From positions 62,001 to 126,000 of the forward strand of contig NZ_FWFU01000002.1 in the NCBI RefSeq assembly GCF_900172255.1: DNA of 64,000 nt. Direction: 5' to 3'. How positions within the stretch are numbered: position 1 is the stretch's first letter; every line of letters begins with the position of its first letter. This DNA comes from Roseovarius halotolerans. Its GTDB lineage: Bacteria; Pseudomonadota; Alphaproteobacteria; Rhodobacterales; Rhodobacteraceae. Below are positions 34,952 through 43,809 of the stretch, one piece after another. Below the pieces are notes generated by a model. It saw only the letters and a list, made by a program, of their open reading frames with translations. It did no database searches and had not been told where the DNA came from. The translations under genes were made by a program, and so were the position numbers.

Positions 34952-35886
34952 GCGACCAGATCACTTTCCCCGATGTCGTCAACTGGGCGGTGCCGTTTTT
35001 CATCGCGGCCATCCTGATCGAGTTGCTGTGGATCGTCCTCAAGGGACGTGGCGGACGCTATGAGACGCGCGACGCGGTAACCTCGCTGATCCTCGGTGCG
35101 GGCAGCGTGGCGTCGGGCGTCTTGCTGGGTTTCATCGCCTATGGGTTCTTCATGGCGCTCTGGGCGATCACGCCGCTGGATCTGGGCACGTCATGGTGGG
35201 TGATCGCGCTTTGCTTCGTGCTGGACGATCTGCGCTATTACTGGGTGCATCGCTTCGGGCACCGCATCCGCTGGGTCTGGGCCAGCCATGTGAACCACCA
35301 CTCCAGCCAGCATTACAACCTCACCACAGCGCTGCGACAGACATGGACCGGCACATTCACCTTCATGATGGTGGTGCGCGCACCGCTGATTCTGCTGGGG
35401 TTTCACCCGGCGCTGGTTCTGTTTTGCGGCGGGTTGAACCTGATTTACCAGTTCTGGATCCACACCGAGGCCATCGGCCGTATGCCGCGCTGGTTCGAGG
35501 CCGTGATGAACACGCCTTCGCATCACCGCGTCCATCACGGGCGCAACCCGCGCTATCTCGATGCCAATTACGCCGGAGTCTTCATTATCTGGGACAAGAT
35601 GTTCGGCACCTTCGTGCCGGAACTGGACCACGAGAAACCCGATTACGGGCTGGTGCACAACCTCGGCACCTTCAACCCGATCCGGGTGGTGTTTCACGAA
35701 TGGGTCGGAATCCTGCGCGATGTGATCCAGCCGGGGCTGACATGGCGCGAACGGTTGATGTATTGCGTCGCGCCGCCGGGCTGGAGCCATGACGCCAGCC
35801 GCGACACTTCAGCGGACATCAAGCGCAAGCATCTTGCGAAGCATCCTTCGGATCGCGGCTCGCCGGGCTTTACCGCCCCTGAATAG
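34948..35886 (+). CDS. Sterol desaturase / fatty-acid hydroxylase superfamily protein
   Basis: 312-residue integral membrane di-iron oxygenase. Three histidine boxes are present: HRFGH (near 96), HVNHHSSQHYN and HRVHHGRN, with four or more hydrophobic segments. The family hydroxylates or desaturates membrane lipids, carotenoids or sterols; specificity cannot be read from sequence. Coupled to the 130-residue protein by ATGA overlap; convergent with the OmpA cluster. Confidence 0.9.
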   Translation: MSDQITFPDVVNWAVPFFIAAILIELLWIVLKGRGGRYETRDAVTSLILGAGSVASGVLLGFIAYGFFMALWAITPLDLGTSWWVIALCFVLDDLRYYWVHRFGHRIRWVWASHVNHHSSQHYNLTTALRQTWTGTFTFMMVVRAPLILLGFHPALVLFCGGLNLIYQFWIHTEAIGRMPRWFEAVMNTPSHHRVHHGRNPRYLDANYAGVFIIWDKMFGTFVPELDHEKPDYGLVHNLGTFNPIRVVFHEWVGILRDVIQPGLTWRERLMYCVAPPGWSHDASRDTSADIKRKHLAKHPSDRGSPGFTAPE

Positions 35887-35892
35887 CGGTCA

Positions 35893-36219
35893 TCAGCCTG
35901 CGCTGCTGCGTTCAAGGTATGAGCGCAGTTCCTCGGTCTCGTGGCGGGCCTCGCGCAGACCGTCCATCGTGGCGGCGAGTTCGGCTTCGGTCTGCGAGAG
36001 CTGGTTGGTCAGCTCGGCCTCGCGCTGCTGAAGATAGGTGATCGCCTGATCGCGTGTCTCCTCGGCCTCGTGCAGCTCCTGCGCCATCTTCTCGAGCTCG
36101 CCGACATCCGACTGGTTGACGCGAATGAAGCGATGCACCAGCCAGTTGGCGAACCACCCCAGACAGAACGCCACGAAAAGTATGATTGCCGTGGCGATGA
36201 TAAACTCAGTTCTGTTCAT
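35893..36219 (-). CDS. Membrane-anchored coiled-coil protein
   Basis: 108 residues: N-terminal helix (TEFIIATAIILFVAFCLGWF) then a long heptad-like, Glu/Gln-rich stretch to the end (ELEKMAQELHEAEETRDQAI and following), predicted coiled coil. No named family recognised. Its ATG lies inside the 3' end of the OmpA-family gene (14-bp overlap), so the two are coupled and may form an envelope-spanning assembly; that is inference. Confidence 0.7.
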   Translation of the reverse strand: MNRTEFIIATAIILFVAFCLGWFANWLVHRFIRVNQSDVGELEKMAQELHEAEETRDQAITYLQQREAELTNQLSQTEAELAATMDGLREARHETEELRSYLERSSAG

Positions 36220-38122
36220 CGGGCTTGTCTTCCTGCGATGGTTCTTCGGCCTGGTTATCTTCTTCGCCCTGTTCGTCGGCGCTTTCAAGACTTGTCGGGT
36301 CTTCTTCTGCCGCCTCGGGGCGGATCAGGCGGAATTCGATCCGCCGGTTCGCCTCACGTCCCGCTTCGGTGTCGTTGTCGGCGATCGGCTCGGATTCGCC
36401 GTAACCCTTGGCGGTAAAGGACGAGGTCAGGATGCGCCGCTCGCGCAGCGCATTGAGAACCGCCTGGGCGCGGTCCTGGCTCAGCCTCTCGTTCATGATC
36501 TCGCGGCCCTGACTGTCGGTGTGACCGCCGATCTCCATGCGCAGGTCACCGCATTCGCTCAGCACCTCGGCGATATCGTCGAGAATCGCGGCACCACCGC
36601 CTTCGATGGTCGACGATCCCGGTTCGAAATTAATCTTCTTCTCCGACTGGATCTCGGCGATCCGGGCCTCGCATTCCTCTGGTGTCGGTATGCTGGCGAC
36701 CGGATCGAGCGCCTCGCTATAGGTCACCTTGATCGAGAAGGTCGCGCCCTCGCCCAGCTTTTCGGACAGGAGACGCGAGACGCGCGCGGATGCATCCTTC
36801 TGCCCGGTCTTGCCGATCAGCGTCAGGGAATCAGGGGTGACTGTGACGACGCCGTTCGCGACATGGCTCAACGCCTCGAGCCCGGTCAGTGTGCGCAGCG
36901 ACCAATCTTTCGGCAACCCGTCGGAAACCCTCGCCGTGGTGCGAACCGACTCAGACGAGAACCGCGCCTTGGCGAAACTGTCCACGGTCTCGCGCGCCAG
37001 CTTGCTGCTGACGCGGCCACGGATCTGCACCAGCCCTTCAGGCGAAAGCGTCGCCACGAACTCCGGTGCCACCGGCGCGCTGGCATCCTCGGGGCGGGGC
37101 AACACCGCATGCAGCGCAAAGACATCCGGCAGCGAGGTTTCCAGCCGCCCGATCACATCGTCAAAGGTGCTCTCCGATGTGCCTTCGAGGGCGACCATCG
37201 AAATATCCGCATCCGAAAAGGTCAGACTCCCGCCGCCCAGCTTGTCGAGCGCATCAATCGCCATTTCGGCAGCCTCGCCCCATCGGGGTGAGGGCACCCC
37301 AAGGGCAAGCGTGCAGTCGGCCTTGCTGCTCAGGCCGGCGCGTCCGGCGGCGCTCAGGATACGGTCGCGCGCCGCCTCGGTATCGGCCGAGCAGGCATCG
37401 AAACGCCCCACGCCATCCTCGATCAGGAAGCGGAGCGTGAAGGGCGTGACCACCGGGCGCGGCGCCGAGATATCCAGCGACAGGCGCAGGTCTTCGGGCG
37501 CGTTGCGTGCCAGTTCGACCTCAAGCCGGCGTTTCGCCTCGGGGCTGTCCACCATCGCCTTGATCAGGACGCGTTCGGCATCAACCGAAATCTTGGCGCG
37601 CGGCAGCAGTTCCAGCGACTCGATGGCGTAGTCCAACGCCTCTTCCCAGGTTTCGGAATGCGGGTAATCCGCCGATTCCAGAAGGTCCGTCGCATCGCCT
37701 TCGCCAGTGGCATCGGCGATGTCCTCCATCAGCGCGTCGCGGTCGGTCGAGGCGGGCACCAGGCCGATCAGCGATGTGCCGCTGTCGTTGCGCAGGATCT
37801 CGATCGAGAACCGCGGCGGCGCGATGCCCTTTGTGTCCTCGATCAGCATCTGGTCCATCACCCGCGCCGCATCGACAATTCGTCCCGCCAGCGACAGCGC
37901 CTTGAAGCGCATCGCCTCGCTGGGAGCGGTCCCGCCAAGGAATATCTGCAACCCGTCGGCATCGACCTCGGTCCAGGTCATCCCGTTCATGTCCAGTTCC
38001 TGGCGCACCGAAGCGCGTGAGCTGTCCTCGATCACGGTCACGGCAAGACGCGCAATCAGAAGGCAGAACACGGCTGCGGCCAGAAATGTCGCGGCGATGG
38101 TGAAGATCGAAGACAGGCGCAT
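36206..38122 (-). CDS. OmpA-family protein with long multi-domain N-terminal region
   Basis: 638 residues. One N-terminal membrane helix (about 7-28) is followed by some 450 residues of repeated alpha/beta units resembling BON domains, then an OmpA/MotB peptidoglycan-binding domain (INFEPGSSTIEGGGAAILDD; GHTDSQG; NERLSQDRAQAVLNAL; NRRIEFRLI) and an acidic tail rich in Glu, Gln and Asp. It likely links inner membrane and peptidoglycan. Long OmpA proteins of this plan are found in alphaproteobacteria, with unknown job. Confidence 0.88.
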   Translation of the reverse strand: MRLSSIFTIAATFLAAAVFCLLIARLAVTVIEDSSRASVRQELDMNGMTWTEVDADGLQIFLGGTAPSEAMRFKALSLAGRIVDAARVMDQMLIEDTKGIAPPRFSIEILRNDSGTSLIGLVPASTDRDALMEDIADATGEGDATDLLESADYPHSETWEEALDYAIESLELLPRAKISVDAERVLIKAMVDSPEAKRRLEVELARNAPEDLRLSLDISAPRPVVTPFTLRFLIEDGVGRFDACSADTEAARDRILSAAGRAGLSSKADCTLALGVPSPRWGEAAEMAIDALDKLGGGSLTFSDADISMVALEGTSESTFDDVIGRLETSLPDVFALHAVLPRPEDASAPVAPEFVATLSPEGLVQIRGRVSSKLARETVDSFAKARFSSESVRTTARVSDGLPKDWSLRTLTGLEALSHVANGVVTVTPDSLTLIGKTGQKDASARVSRLLSEKLGEGATFSIKVTYSEALDPVASIPTPEECEARIAEIQSEKKINFEPGSSTIEGGGAAILDDIAEVLSECGDLRMEIGGHTDSQGREIMNERLSQDRAQAVLNALRERRILTSSFTAKGYGESEPIADNDTEAGREANRRIEFRLIRPEAAEEDPTSLESADEQGEEDNQAEEPSQEDKPDEQN

Positions 38123-38184
38123 GGTGTCGGGGCCCGTAAATTGTTGTCGCGCCCGTGTTTAGGCTCTGCCGACCGCAAGTGCAA

Positions 38185-39150
38185 TCACAGGAGCAGCGCG
38201 ACGGCGAAAAACGGCAGGGGCAACAGACCCGCATCGCGGTTGGAGCGGAACAGCATTAGCAACCTGTCGTTGTCGTCCAGCGCCAGATTGCGCATCTGCC
38301 ATTGCATGTGCCATCCCATCGCCCAAGGCCCCAGAAGCGCGACCAGCAACGCCGGGGAGCTGCCGCCGACCGCCGCCAGGATCACCGCCAGCGATTGCAG
38401 GATGACGCTCAGGATCAGGAACATCGACAGCCATTTCGGGGTCCGTGCGCCAAACAGTCGCGCGGTGGATTTCACCCCGATCAGCGCGTCGTCTTCCTTG
38501 TCCTGATGGGCATAGATCGTGTCATAAAACAGGGTCCACGCGATCCCGGCCAGGTAGAGAACCACCGCAGGCCACTCCAGCCGCCCGGTATGCGCCGTCC
38601 AGGCCAGAAGCGCGCCCCAGTTGAAGGCGAGGCCAAGAAAGATCTGCGGCCACCAGGTGAACCGCTTGGCAAAGGGATAGATCGCCACAGGCAACAGCGC
38701 CAGCACGCCAAGTGCAATCGCCGCCATGTTGAAGGTCAACAGGATGCACAACGCCACCAGCGCCTGCGCCACCAGCCAGGCCAGCGCCTGCTTGACGCTC
38801 ACCTGTCCCGAAGGAATCGGCCTTTGCGCGGTGCGCGCCACGCTGCCGTCGATATGGCGGTCGGTGATATCGTTCCAGGTGCAGCCGGCGCCGCGCATGA
38901 GCCACGCGCCGATCCCGCAGCCGGCAAATATCCACAGATCGTGCCAGCCTGCGCGCCCGTCATGCAGCATCCCCAGCAAAAGCCCCCACCAGCAGGGCAG
39001 CAGCAATAGCCAGGTGCCGATCGGCCGGTCGGCCCGCGCAAGCCGCAGATAGGGCCTTGTGCGCGGCGGCGCCAGCCGGTCCACCCAATTGCCGGTGACC
39101 GCATCGGCCACCGGGCCTGCCGCCTCTGGCGTCTGGTTCTTGCCGGTCAT
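38185..39150 (-). CDS. ubiA: 4-hydroxybenzoate polyprenyltransferase
   Basis: Integral membrane prenyltransferase attaching the polyprenyl chain to 4-hydroxybenzoate in ubiquinone synthesis. 321 residues, with the two aspartate motifs NDITDRHID and YDTIYAHQDKEDD that bind Mg-diphosphate and about nine hydrophobic segments. The divergent gene rsmE starts 11 bp away, so their promoters overlap the opposite genes. Confidence 0.96.
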   Translation of the reverse strand: MTGKNQTPEAAGPVADAVTGNWVDRLAPPRTRPYLRLARADRPIGTWLLLLPCWWGLLLGMLHDGRAGWHDLWIFAGCGIGAWLMRGAGCTWNDITDRHIDGSVARTAQRPIPSGQVSVKQALAWLVAQALVALCILLTFNMAAIALGVLALLPVAIYPFAKRFTWWPQIFLGLAFNWGALLAWTAHTGRLEWPAVVLYLAGIAWTLFYDTIYAHQDKEDDALIGVKSTARLFGARTPKWLSMFLILSVILQSLAVILAAVGGSSPALLVALLGPWAMGWHMQWQMRNLALDDNDRLLMLFRSNRDAGLLPLPFFAVALLL

Positions 39151-39161
39151 ATGGTGCCCTC

Positions 39162-39887
39162 ATGACAGATGCGAAGATCAGGCTTTTTGTAGATCACCTC
39201 TTGGGGGAAGGGCAAACGGTTCCTCTGGACCGCGACCAGGCGCATTATCTCTTCGGGGTGATGCGGCGCAGCGCGGGCGATGCGGTGCTGCTGTTCAACG
39301 GGCGCGATGGCGAGTGGCTTGCAACTGTTGCCGAGGCGGGCAAACGCGCAGGTTCGCTGTTGTGCGTTTCGCAATCGGGACCGCAGCGGATGCCGCCGGA
39401 TGTCTGGCTGCTGTTCTCGCCGATCAAGAAGGCCCGCACCGATTTCATCGTCGAAAAGGCCGCCGAGATGGGTGCTGCTCGGATCCTGCCCATACAGGCG
39501 GATTTCACCAATTCCGAACGCATCCGCCAAGACCGCCTTCAGGCCCATGCCGTCGAGGCCGCCGAACAATGCGGCGGCACCTATGTCCCCGAGGTCTGCA
39601 ACCTGCAAAAGCTGGACCGGCTCCTTTCGGACTGGCCGGATGACAGGCAGCTGATGTTCTGTGACGAGGCGCTGGCGGGCGAGGCGACCTCGCTCAGCGG
39701 GGCGTCCGGCGGGAAATGGGCGATCCTGATCGGGCCGGAGGGCGGTTTTTCCCCGTCCGAGCGCGACCGGCTCAGAGCCCTGCCCTTCGCCCACCCCATC
39801 AGCCTCGGTCCGCGCATCCTGCGCGCCGATACCGCAGCCGTCGCCGCGATGACGCTCTGGCAGATGGCGCTTGGGGACTGGACATGA
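39162..39887 (+). CDS. rsmE: 16S rRNA (uracil-1498-N3)-methyltransferase
   Basis: SPOUT-class methylase, 241 residues. The C-terminal knot has ILIGPEGGFSPSERD and SLGPRILRADTAAVAAM, diagnostic of RsmE; the N-terminal PUA-like part contains HYLFGVMRR. It overlaps the next gene by the ATGA at 39884. Confidence 0.95.
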   Translation: MTDAKIRLFVDHLLGEGQTVPLDRDQAHYLFGVMRRSAGDAVLLFNGRDGEWLATVAEAGKRAGSLLCVSQSGPQRMPPDVWLLFSPIKKARTDFIVEKAAEMGAARILPIQADFTNSERIRQDRLQAHAVEAAEQCGGTYVPEVCNLQKLDRLLSDWPDDRQLMFCDEALAGEATSLSGASGGKWAILIGPEGGFSPSERDRLRALPFAHPISLGPRILRADTAAVAAMTLWQMALGDWT

Positions 39888-40396
39888 GCTTCGTGCGTCC
39901 CGAAGCGATGGACGCGATCCGACGCTGGCGCGAGGTCATCACGGGGGCCGGCGTGCTCTGCCTTGGCCTCTGGTGGATGCTGGGCACCACGGGGCTGTTG
40001 CATTGGCTTGGCTATGCCACCTGCGCGATTGCCTCGGTGCTGATCGTCAGCGGTGTGCAGCGCGGCCGGTTTCGCGGTGATCGCAACGGGCCGGGAGTGG
40101 TCAGCGTCGATGAGGGACGGATCGCCTATTTCGGGCCGCTGACGGGCGGCGCTGTGGCCCTTGGCGAAATCACGCGGATTTGCCTCGATCCAACCGGCAA
40201 GCCGCCGCATTGGCTGATCAGCCAGCCCGGTCAGCCCGATCTGGCGATTCCGCTCAGCGCGCGTGGCGCCGACGATCTGTTCGACGCCTTCGCCACGCTT
40301 CCCGGAATCCGCACCGAACGGATGCTCGCGTTGATGCGCCGTCCCGGCGATCATCCTGTCGTGATCTGGCAAAAACACACAGCCCGCCTGCATTGA
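39884..40396 (+). CDS. Conserved hypothetical membrane protein
   Basis: 170 residues with two adjacent N-terminal membrane helices (about 20-36 and 39-57) and a soluble C-terminal domain of beta character (GVVSVDEGRIAYFGPLTGGA, HWLISQPGQPDLAIPLSARG). No named family recognised. Translationally coupled to rsmE by a 4-bp overlap and followed 62 bp later by gshA. Confidence 0.75.
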   Translation: MSFVRPEAMDAIRRWREVITGAGVLCLGLWWMLGTTGLLHWLGYATCAIASVLIVSGVQRGRFRGDRNGPGVVSVDEGRIAYFGPLTGGAVALGEITRICLDPTGKPPHWLISQPGQPDLAIPLSARGADDLFDAFATLPGIRTERMLALMRRPGDHPVVIWQKHTARLH

Positions 40397-40458
40397 CACC
40401 CCGGGGAAATAGCGCCACTTGTGACAGCCATTGACGCGCGCAAGGCAGGAGAAAGTTC

Positions 40459-41829
40459 ATGTCCATACCCCAATCAGGCGGCGGGCCCATCGAGCGGCAT
40501 GAACAGCTCGCGGAGTATCTCGAAAGCGGCTGCAAGCCGCCCGAGGATTGGCGTATCGGCACCGAGCATGAGAAATTCGGCTATTGCAAGGACACGCTCA
40601 AGCCCATCCCCTACGAGGGCGAGCGCAGTGTTCTTGCAGTGCTCGAGGGTCTGCGTGACCGACATGGCTGGGCACCGCTGGAAGAGGCGGGCAAGCTGAT
40701 CGGTCTCACCAAGGACGGCGCCAATGTCAGCCTCGAACCGGGTGGGCAGCTGGAGCTGAGCGGCGCACCGCTCGAGTCGATCCACGAGACCTGCGACGAG
40801 GTTAACGCCCATCTGCGCGACGTGAAGGACATTGCCGACAAGGTCGGCGTCGGCTTCATCGGGCTGGGCGCGGCACCGGTCTGGGAACACGAGGCCATGC
40901 CCCGCATGCCCAAGGGCCGCTACAAGCTGATGACCGACTACATGGACCGCGTCGGCACGATGGGCAAATCCATGATGTATCGCACCTGCACCGTGCAGGT
41001 GAACCTGGATTTCGGCTCGGAAGCGGACATGGTTCAGAAACTGCGCGTGGCGCTGGCGCTGCAGCCGGTGGCCACCGCGCTGTTCGCCAATTCGCCCTTC
41101 TTCGAGGGCAAGCCGACGGGCTTCAAATCATGGCGCGCGCGCGTCTGGCGGGATCTGGATGCGGACCGCACCGGCATGTTGCCCTTCGTCTTCGACGAGG
41201 GCTTCGGCTTTGAATCCTGGGTCGAATACGCGCTCGATGTGCCGATGTATTTCGTCTATCGCGACGGGGTCTATATCGACGCGCTCGGGCAATCCTTCCG
41301 TGATTTCCTCAAGGGTGAACTGCCCGCGCTGCCGGGTGAGAAACCGACCCTGTCGGACTGGGCCGACCACCTGACCACGATCTTCCCCGAGGCGCGAATC
41401 AAGAAGTTCATCGAGATGCGCGGCGCCGATGGCGGCCCCTGGCGGCGGCTTTGTGCGTTGCCCGCGTTCTGGGTCGGCCTGATGTATGACCAGTCCGCCC
41501 TCGATGCCGCCTGGGACCTGGTCAAGGACTGGGACGCCGAGACCCGCGAGGAACTGCGGGTGGCGGCGGGCAAGGATGCCTTGCAGGCCAGGGTCAAGGG
41601 TATCGACATGCATGAGCTGGCGCGCGAGGTGCTGGCGCTGTCCGAGGCCGGCCTGAAGGCGCGGGCGCGCAGCGGGGCGAACGGGCTGATCCCGGACGAG
41701 ACCCATTTCCTCAATACGCTGAAGGAAAGCGTCGAAAGCGGGCAGGCTCCGGCCGACGAGCTGCTGGCGCATTACCATGGCGATTGGCAGGGCGATCTGA
41801 GCCGGATCTACTCGGAATATTCATACTGA
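40459..41829 (+). CDS. gshA: Glutamate-cysteine ligase (plant/alphaproteobacterial type)
   Basis: First step of glutathione synthesis. 456 residues, of the class shared by alphaproteobacteria and plants: IGTEHEKFGYCKDTL, TKDGANVSLEPGGQLELSGA, YMDRVGTMGKSMMYRTCTVQ and EMRGADGGPW. GGAGAAAG precedes the ATG. Convergent with the pyr operon. Confidence 0.96.
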   Translation: MSIPQSGGGPIERHEQLAEYLESGCKPPEDWRIGTEHEKFGYCKDTLKPIPYEGERSVLAVLEGLRDRHGWAPLEEAGKLIGLTKDGANVSLEPGGQLELSGAPLESIHETCDEVNAHLRDVKDIADKVGVGFIGLGAAPVWEHEAMPRMPKGRYKLMTDYMDRVGTMGKSMMYRTCTVQVNLDFGSEADMVQKLRVALALQPVATALFANSPFFEGKPTGFKSWRARVWRDLDADRTGMLPFVFDEGFGFESWVEYALDVPMYFVYRDGVYIDALGQSFRDFLKGELPALPGEKPTLSDWADHLTTIFPEARIKKFIEMRGADGGPWRRLCALPAFWVGLMYDQSALDAAWDLVKDWDAETREELRVAAGKDALQARVKGIDMHELAREVLALSEAGLKARARSGANGLIPDETHFLNTLKESVESGQAPADELLAHYHGDWQGDLSRIYSEYSY

Positions 41830-41831
41830 CT

Positions 41832-41871
41832 TGAAAGAAAACGAAAAACCGCTTCGGTATCGCGGCGGTTT
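41832..41871 (-). terminator. Predicted terminator of the pyrimidine/plsY operon
   Basis: On the minus strand AAACCGC (from 41871) and GCGGTTT (to 41846) form a 7-bp stem followed by TTCGTTTTCTTTC, a T-rich tail. The stem overlaps the first units of an 11-bp degenerate repeat. Confidence 0.6.
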
Positions 41872-41909
41872 CACGTCAGTATCGCGTCGGTATCGTTTCG
41901 GCATCCTGC
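41855..41909. repeat. Degenerate 11-bp tandem repeat, five units
   Basis: Successive units CGGTATCGCGG, CGGTTTCACGT, CAGTATCGCGT, CGGTATCGTTT and CGGCATCCTGC run without gaps from 41855 to 41909. The CGGTATCG half is best kept. The array sits between convergent gshA and plsY. Confidence 0.55.
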
Positions 41910-41923
41910 GCGGCGCGCACGGG

Positions 41924-42529
41924 TCATTTCTGGCCGATTTTCGGCTCGGTCCCGGCGCGGATGCGCGCGATATTGCTGCGGTGACGCCAATAGACCAGCA
42001 AGGTCAGGATCGCCGCCAGAAGAAAGATCTGACCCTGCCCCAGCAGGATGACCCAGATCGTCGACATCGCCGCGGCGGTGATCGCGGCAAAGGACGACAT
42101 CCGCTTCCACAGCGCGGCCACGAGCCATGTTAGGCAGCACGCCACCCCGACCGGCCATGCCAGCGCCAGTAGAAGGCCGAGGAACGTCGCGACCCCCTTG
42201 CCGCCCCTGAAGCGCAGCCAGACCGGATAGCAATGGCCCAGGAATGCCATCAGCCCGGCGATCTGCGCGGCGTCCTCGCCGGTGAGATAGCGCGCCAGCA
42301 AAGCTACCGCGGCCCCCTTGCCGCCGTCCAGAAGCAGCGTGGCCGCCGCCGCCTTCTTGCTGCCGGTGCGCAGCACGTTTGTTGCGCCGATATTGCCCGA
42401 TCCGATCTCGCGCAGGTTCCCAAGATTCATCGCCCGTGCCAGCACCATCCCGAAGGGCACCGATCCCAGCAGATAGCCAAGAACGGCCCAGAGGATCAGA
42501 AGCGTCAGGCTGGTCTCGATGGGTGGCAT
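41924..42529 (-). CDS. plsY: Glycerol-3-phosphate acyltransferase PlsY
   Basis: Membrane enzyme moving an acyl group from acyl phosphate to glycerol 3-phosphate. 201 residues, five helices, with the three PlsY motifs: GSVPFG, GSGNIGATNVLR / LDGGKG, and GHCYPVWLRFRGGKGVAT. Last gene of the pyr operon; its ATG shares one base with the pyrX stop (TGATG). Confidence 0.97.
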   Translation of the reverse strand: MPPIETSLTLLILWAVLGYLLGSVPFGMVLARAMNLGNLREIGSGNIGATNVLRTGSKKAAAATLLLDGGKGAAVALLARYLTGEDAAQIAGLMAFLGHCYPVWLRFRGGKGVATFLGLLLALAWPVGVACCLTWLVAALWKRMSSFAAITAAAMSTIWVILLGQGQIFLLAAILTLLVYWRHRSNIARIRAGTEPKIGQK

Positions 42530-43809
42530 CAGGGGGCCTCGAAAACGGGTCGTCCGGCGACATAGGTTGCCCGCACCTTACCCTGAAGGCGCTGACCGTC
42601 AAACGGAGTGTTCTTCGATTTCGACCTGAGCGTGGTGCGATCCATGACGAAAGGCTTGTCGGGATCGAACAGCACCAGATCGGCAGGCGCGCCCGCCGCG
42701 ATCCGCCCCGAGGCCAGCCCCAGCCGCTTCGCCGGGTTGAGCGCCATCGCCCGGAACAGCGTCGGCAGGTCCAGATCGCCGGAATGATAGAGGCGCAAGG
42801 CGGCGGGCAGCAACGTTTCCAGCGCGACCGCGCCGCTGGCAGCCTCTTCAAAGGGCAGGCGCTTTGATTCCTCGTCCTGCGGCGTATGCATCGAGGAAAT
42901 CACGTCGATCAGCCCGCTGCGCACCGCCTCGATCACGGCCTGGCGGTCGCTTTCCGAGCGCAGCGGCGGCTTGACCTTGAAGAAGGTCCGATAGTCGGCC
43001 ACGTCCATTTCGTTGAGCGTCAGGTGATGGATGGACGTGCCTGCTGTAATGTCGAGCCCGTTGCGCTTGGCGCGTTCCAGCGCGGGCAGAGCGCGGGCAG
43101 TTGTGATCTGGTCGGCGTGATAGCGCGCGCCGGTCATTTCCAGAAGCGCGATGTCGCGATCAAGCCCCATGCGCTCGGCCATCGGCGACACGGCGGGCAA
43201 GCCCCGCAGCGAGGCGAACTTGCCGCTGGTGGCCGCGGCCCCCGCGCTCAGCCCCGGTTCCTGCGGATGGGCGATGACGAGCGCGCCAAGCGCGCGGGCA
43301 TAGGTCAGCGCGCGCGACAACACCTTGGTGTTGGTGACGACGTGGTCGCAATCGGTAAAGGCCACCGCCCCGGCATCCATCAGGAAGCCGATCTCGGTCA
43401 TCTCGCGTCCCTCGCGCCCCTTGGTCAGGGCCGCCATCGGCAACACATGGACCGGCCCCGCGGCATTGGCGCGCCGCGCGATGAACTCCAGCGCCTCGGG
43501 GCTGTCGATGGAGGGCTGCGTATCGGGCCGCGTGACCATCGTGGTCACGCCCCCCGCCGCCGCCGCCAGCCCGGCCGAGCGATAGGATTCCTTGTGGCGC
43601 TCGCCCGGTTCGCAGACCTTGACGCCGATATCGACGATCCCCGGTGCAAGACAGTGTCCGGCGCAATCCACCACCTCGTCCGCGTCCGGCGCGTCGCTCT
43701 CCGACCCGACGGCCTTGATCACGCCCTGCTCGATCAGCAGCCAGCCGGGCGCGTCGGTGCCCTGTTCGGGGTCGATCAGGCGGGCATTGGTGAAAAGCGT
43801 GCTTGTCAT
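42529..43809 (-). CDS. pyrX: Dihydroorotase-like protein lacking catalytic residues (PyrX/PyrC')
   Basis: 426-residue class I dihydroorotase fold, but the metal HxH of the family (DxHxH) is G-V-K here (VDIGVKVCEPG), and the catalytic Asp of the DHAPH motif is Met (ISSMHTPQ). It cannot be an ordinary zinc dihydroorotase. It matches the inactive PyrC'/PyrX proteins that hold PyrB together in class A aspartate transcarbamoylases. The gene is in one operon with pyrB, supporting that role. A genuine PyrC should be elsewhere in the genome. Automated annotation will read dihydroorotase. Confidence 0.92.
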   Translation of the reverse strand: MTSTLFTNARLIDPEQGTDAPGWLLIEQGVIKAVGSESDAPDADEVVDCAGHCLAPGIVDIGVKVCEPGERHKESYRSAGLAAAAGGVTTMVTRPDTQPSIDSPEALEFIARRANAAGPVHVLPMAALTKGREGREMTEIGFLMDAGAVAFTDCDHVVTNTKVLSRALTYARALGALVIAHPQEPGLSAGAAATSGKFASLRGLPAVSPMAERMGLDRDIALLEMTGARYHADQITTARALPALERAKRNGLDITAGTSIHHLTLNEMDVADYRTFFKVKPPLRSESDRQAVIEAVRSGLIDVISSMHTPQDEESKRLPFEEAASGAVALETLLPAALRLYHSGDLDLPTLFRAMALNPAKRLGLASGRIAAGAPADLVLFDPDKPFVMDRTTLRSKSKNTPFDGQRLQGKVRATYVAGRPVFEAP

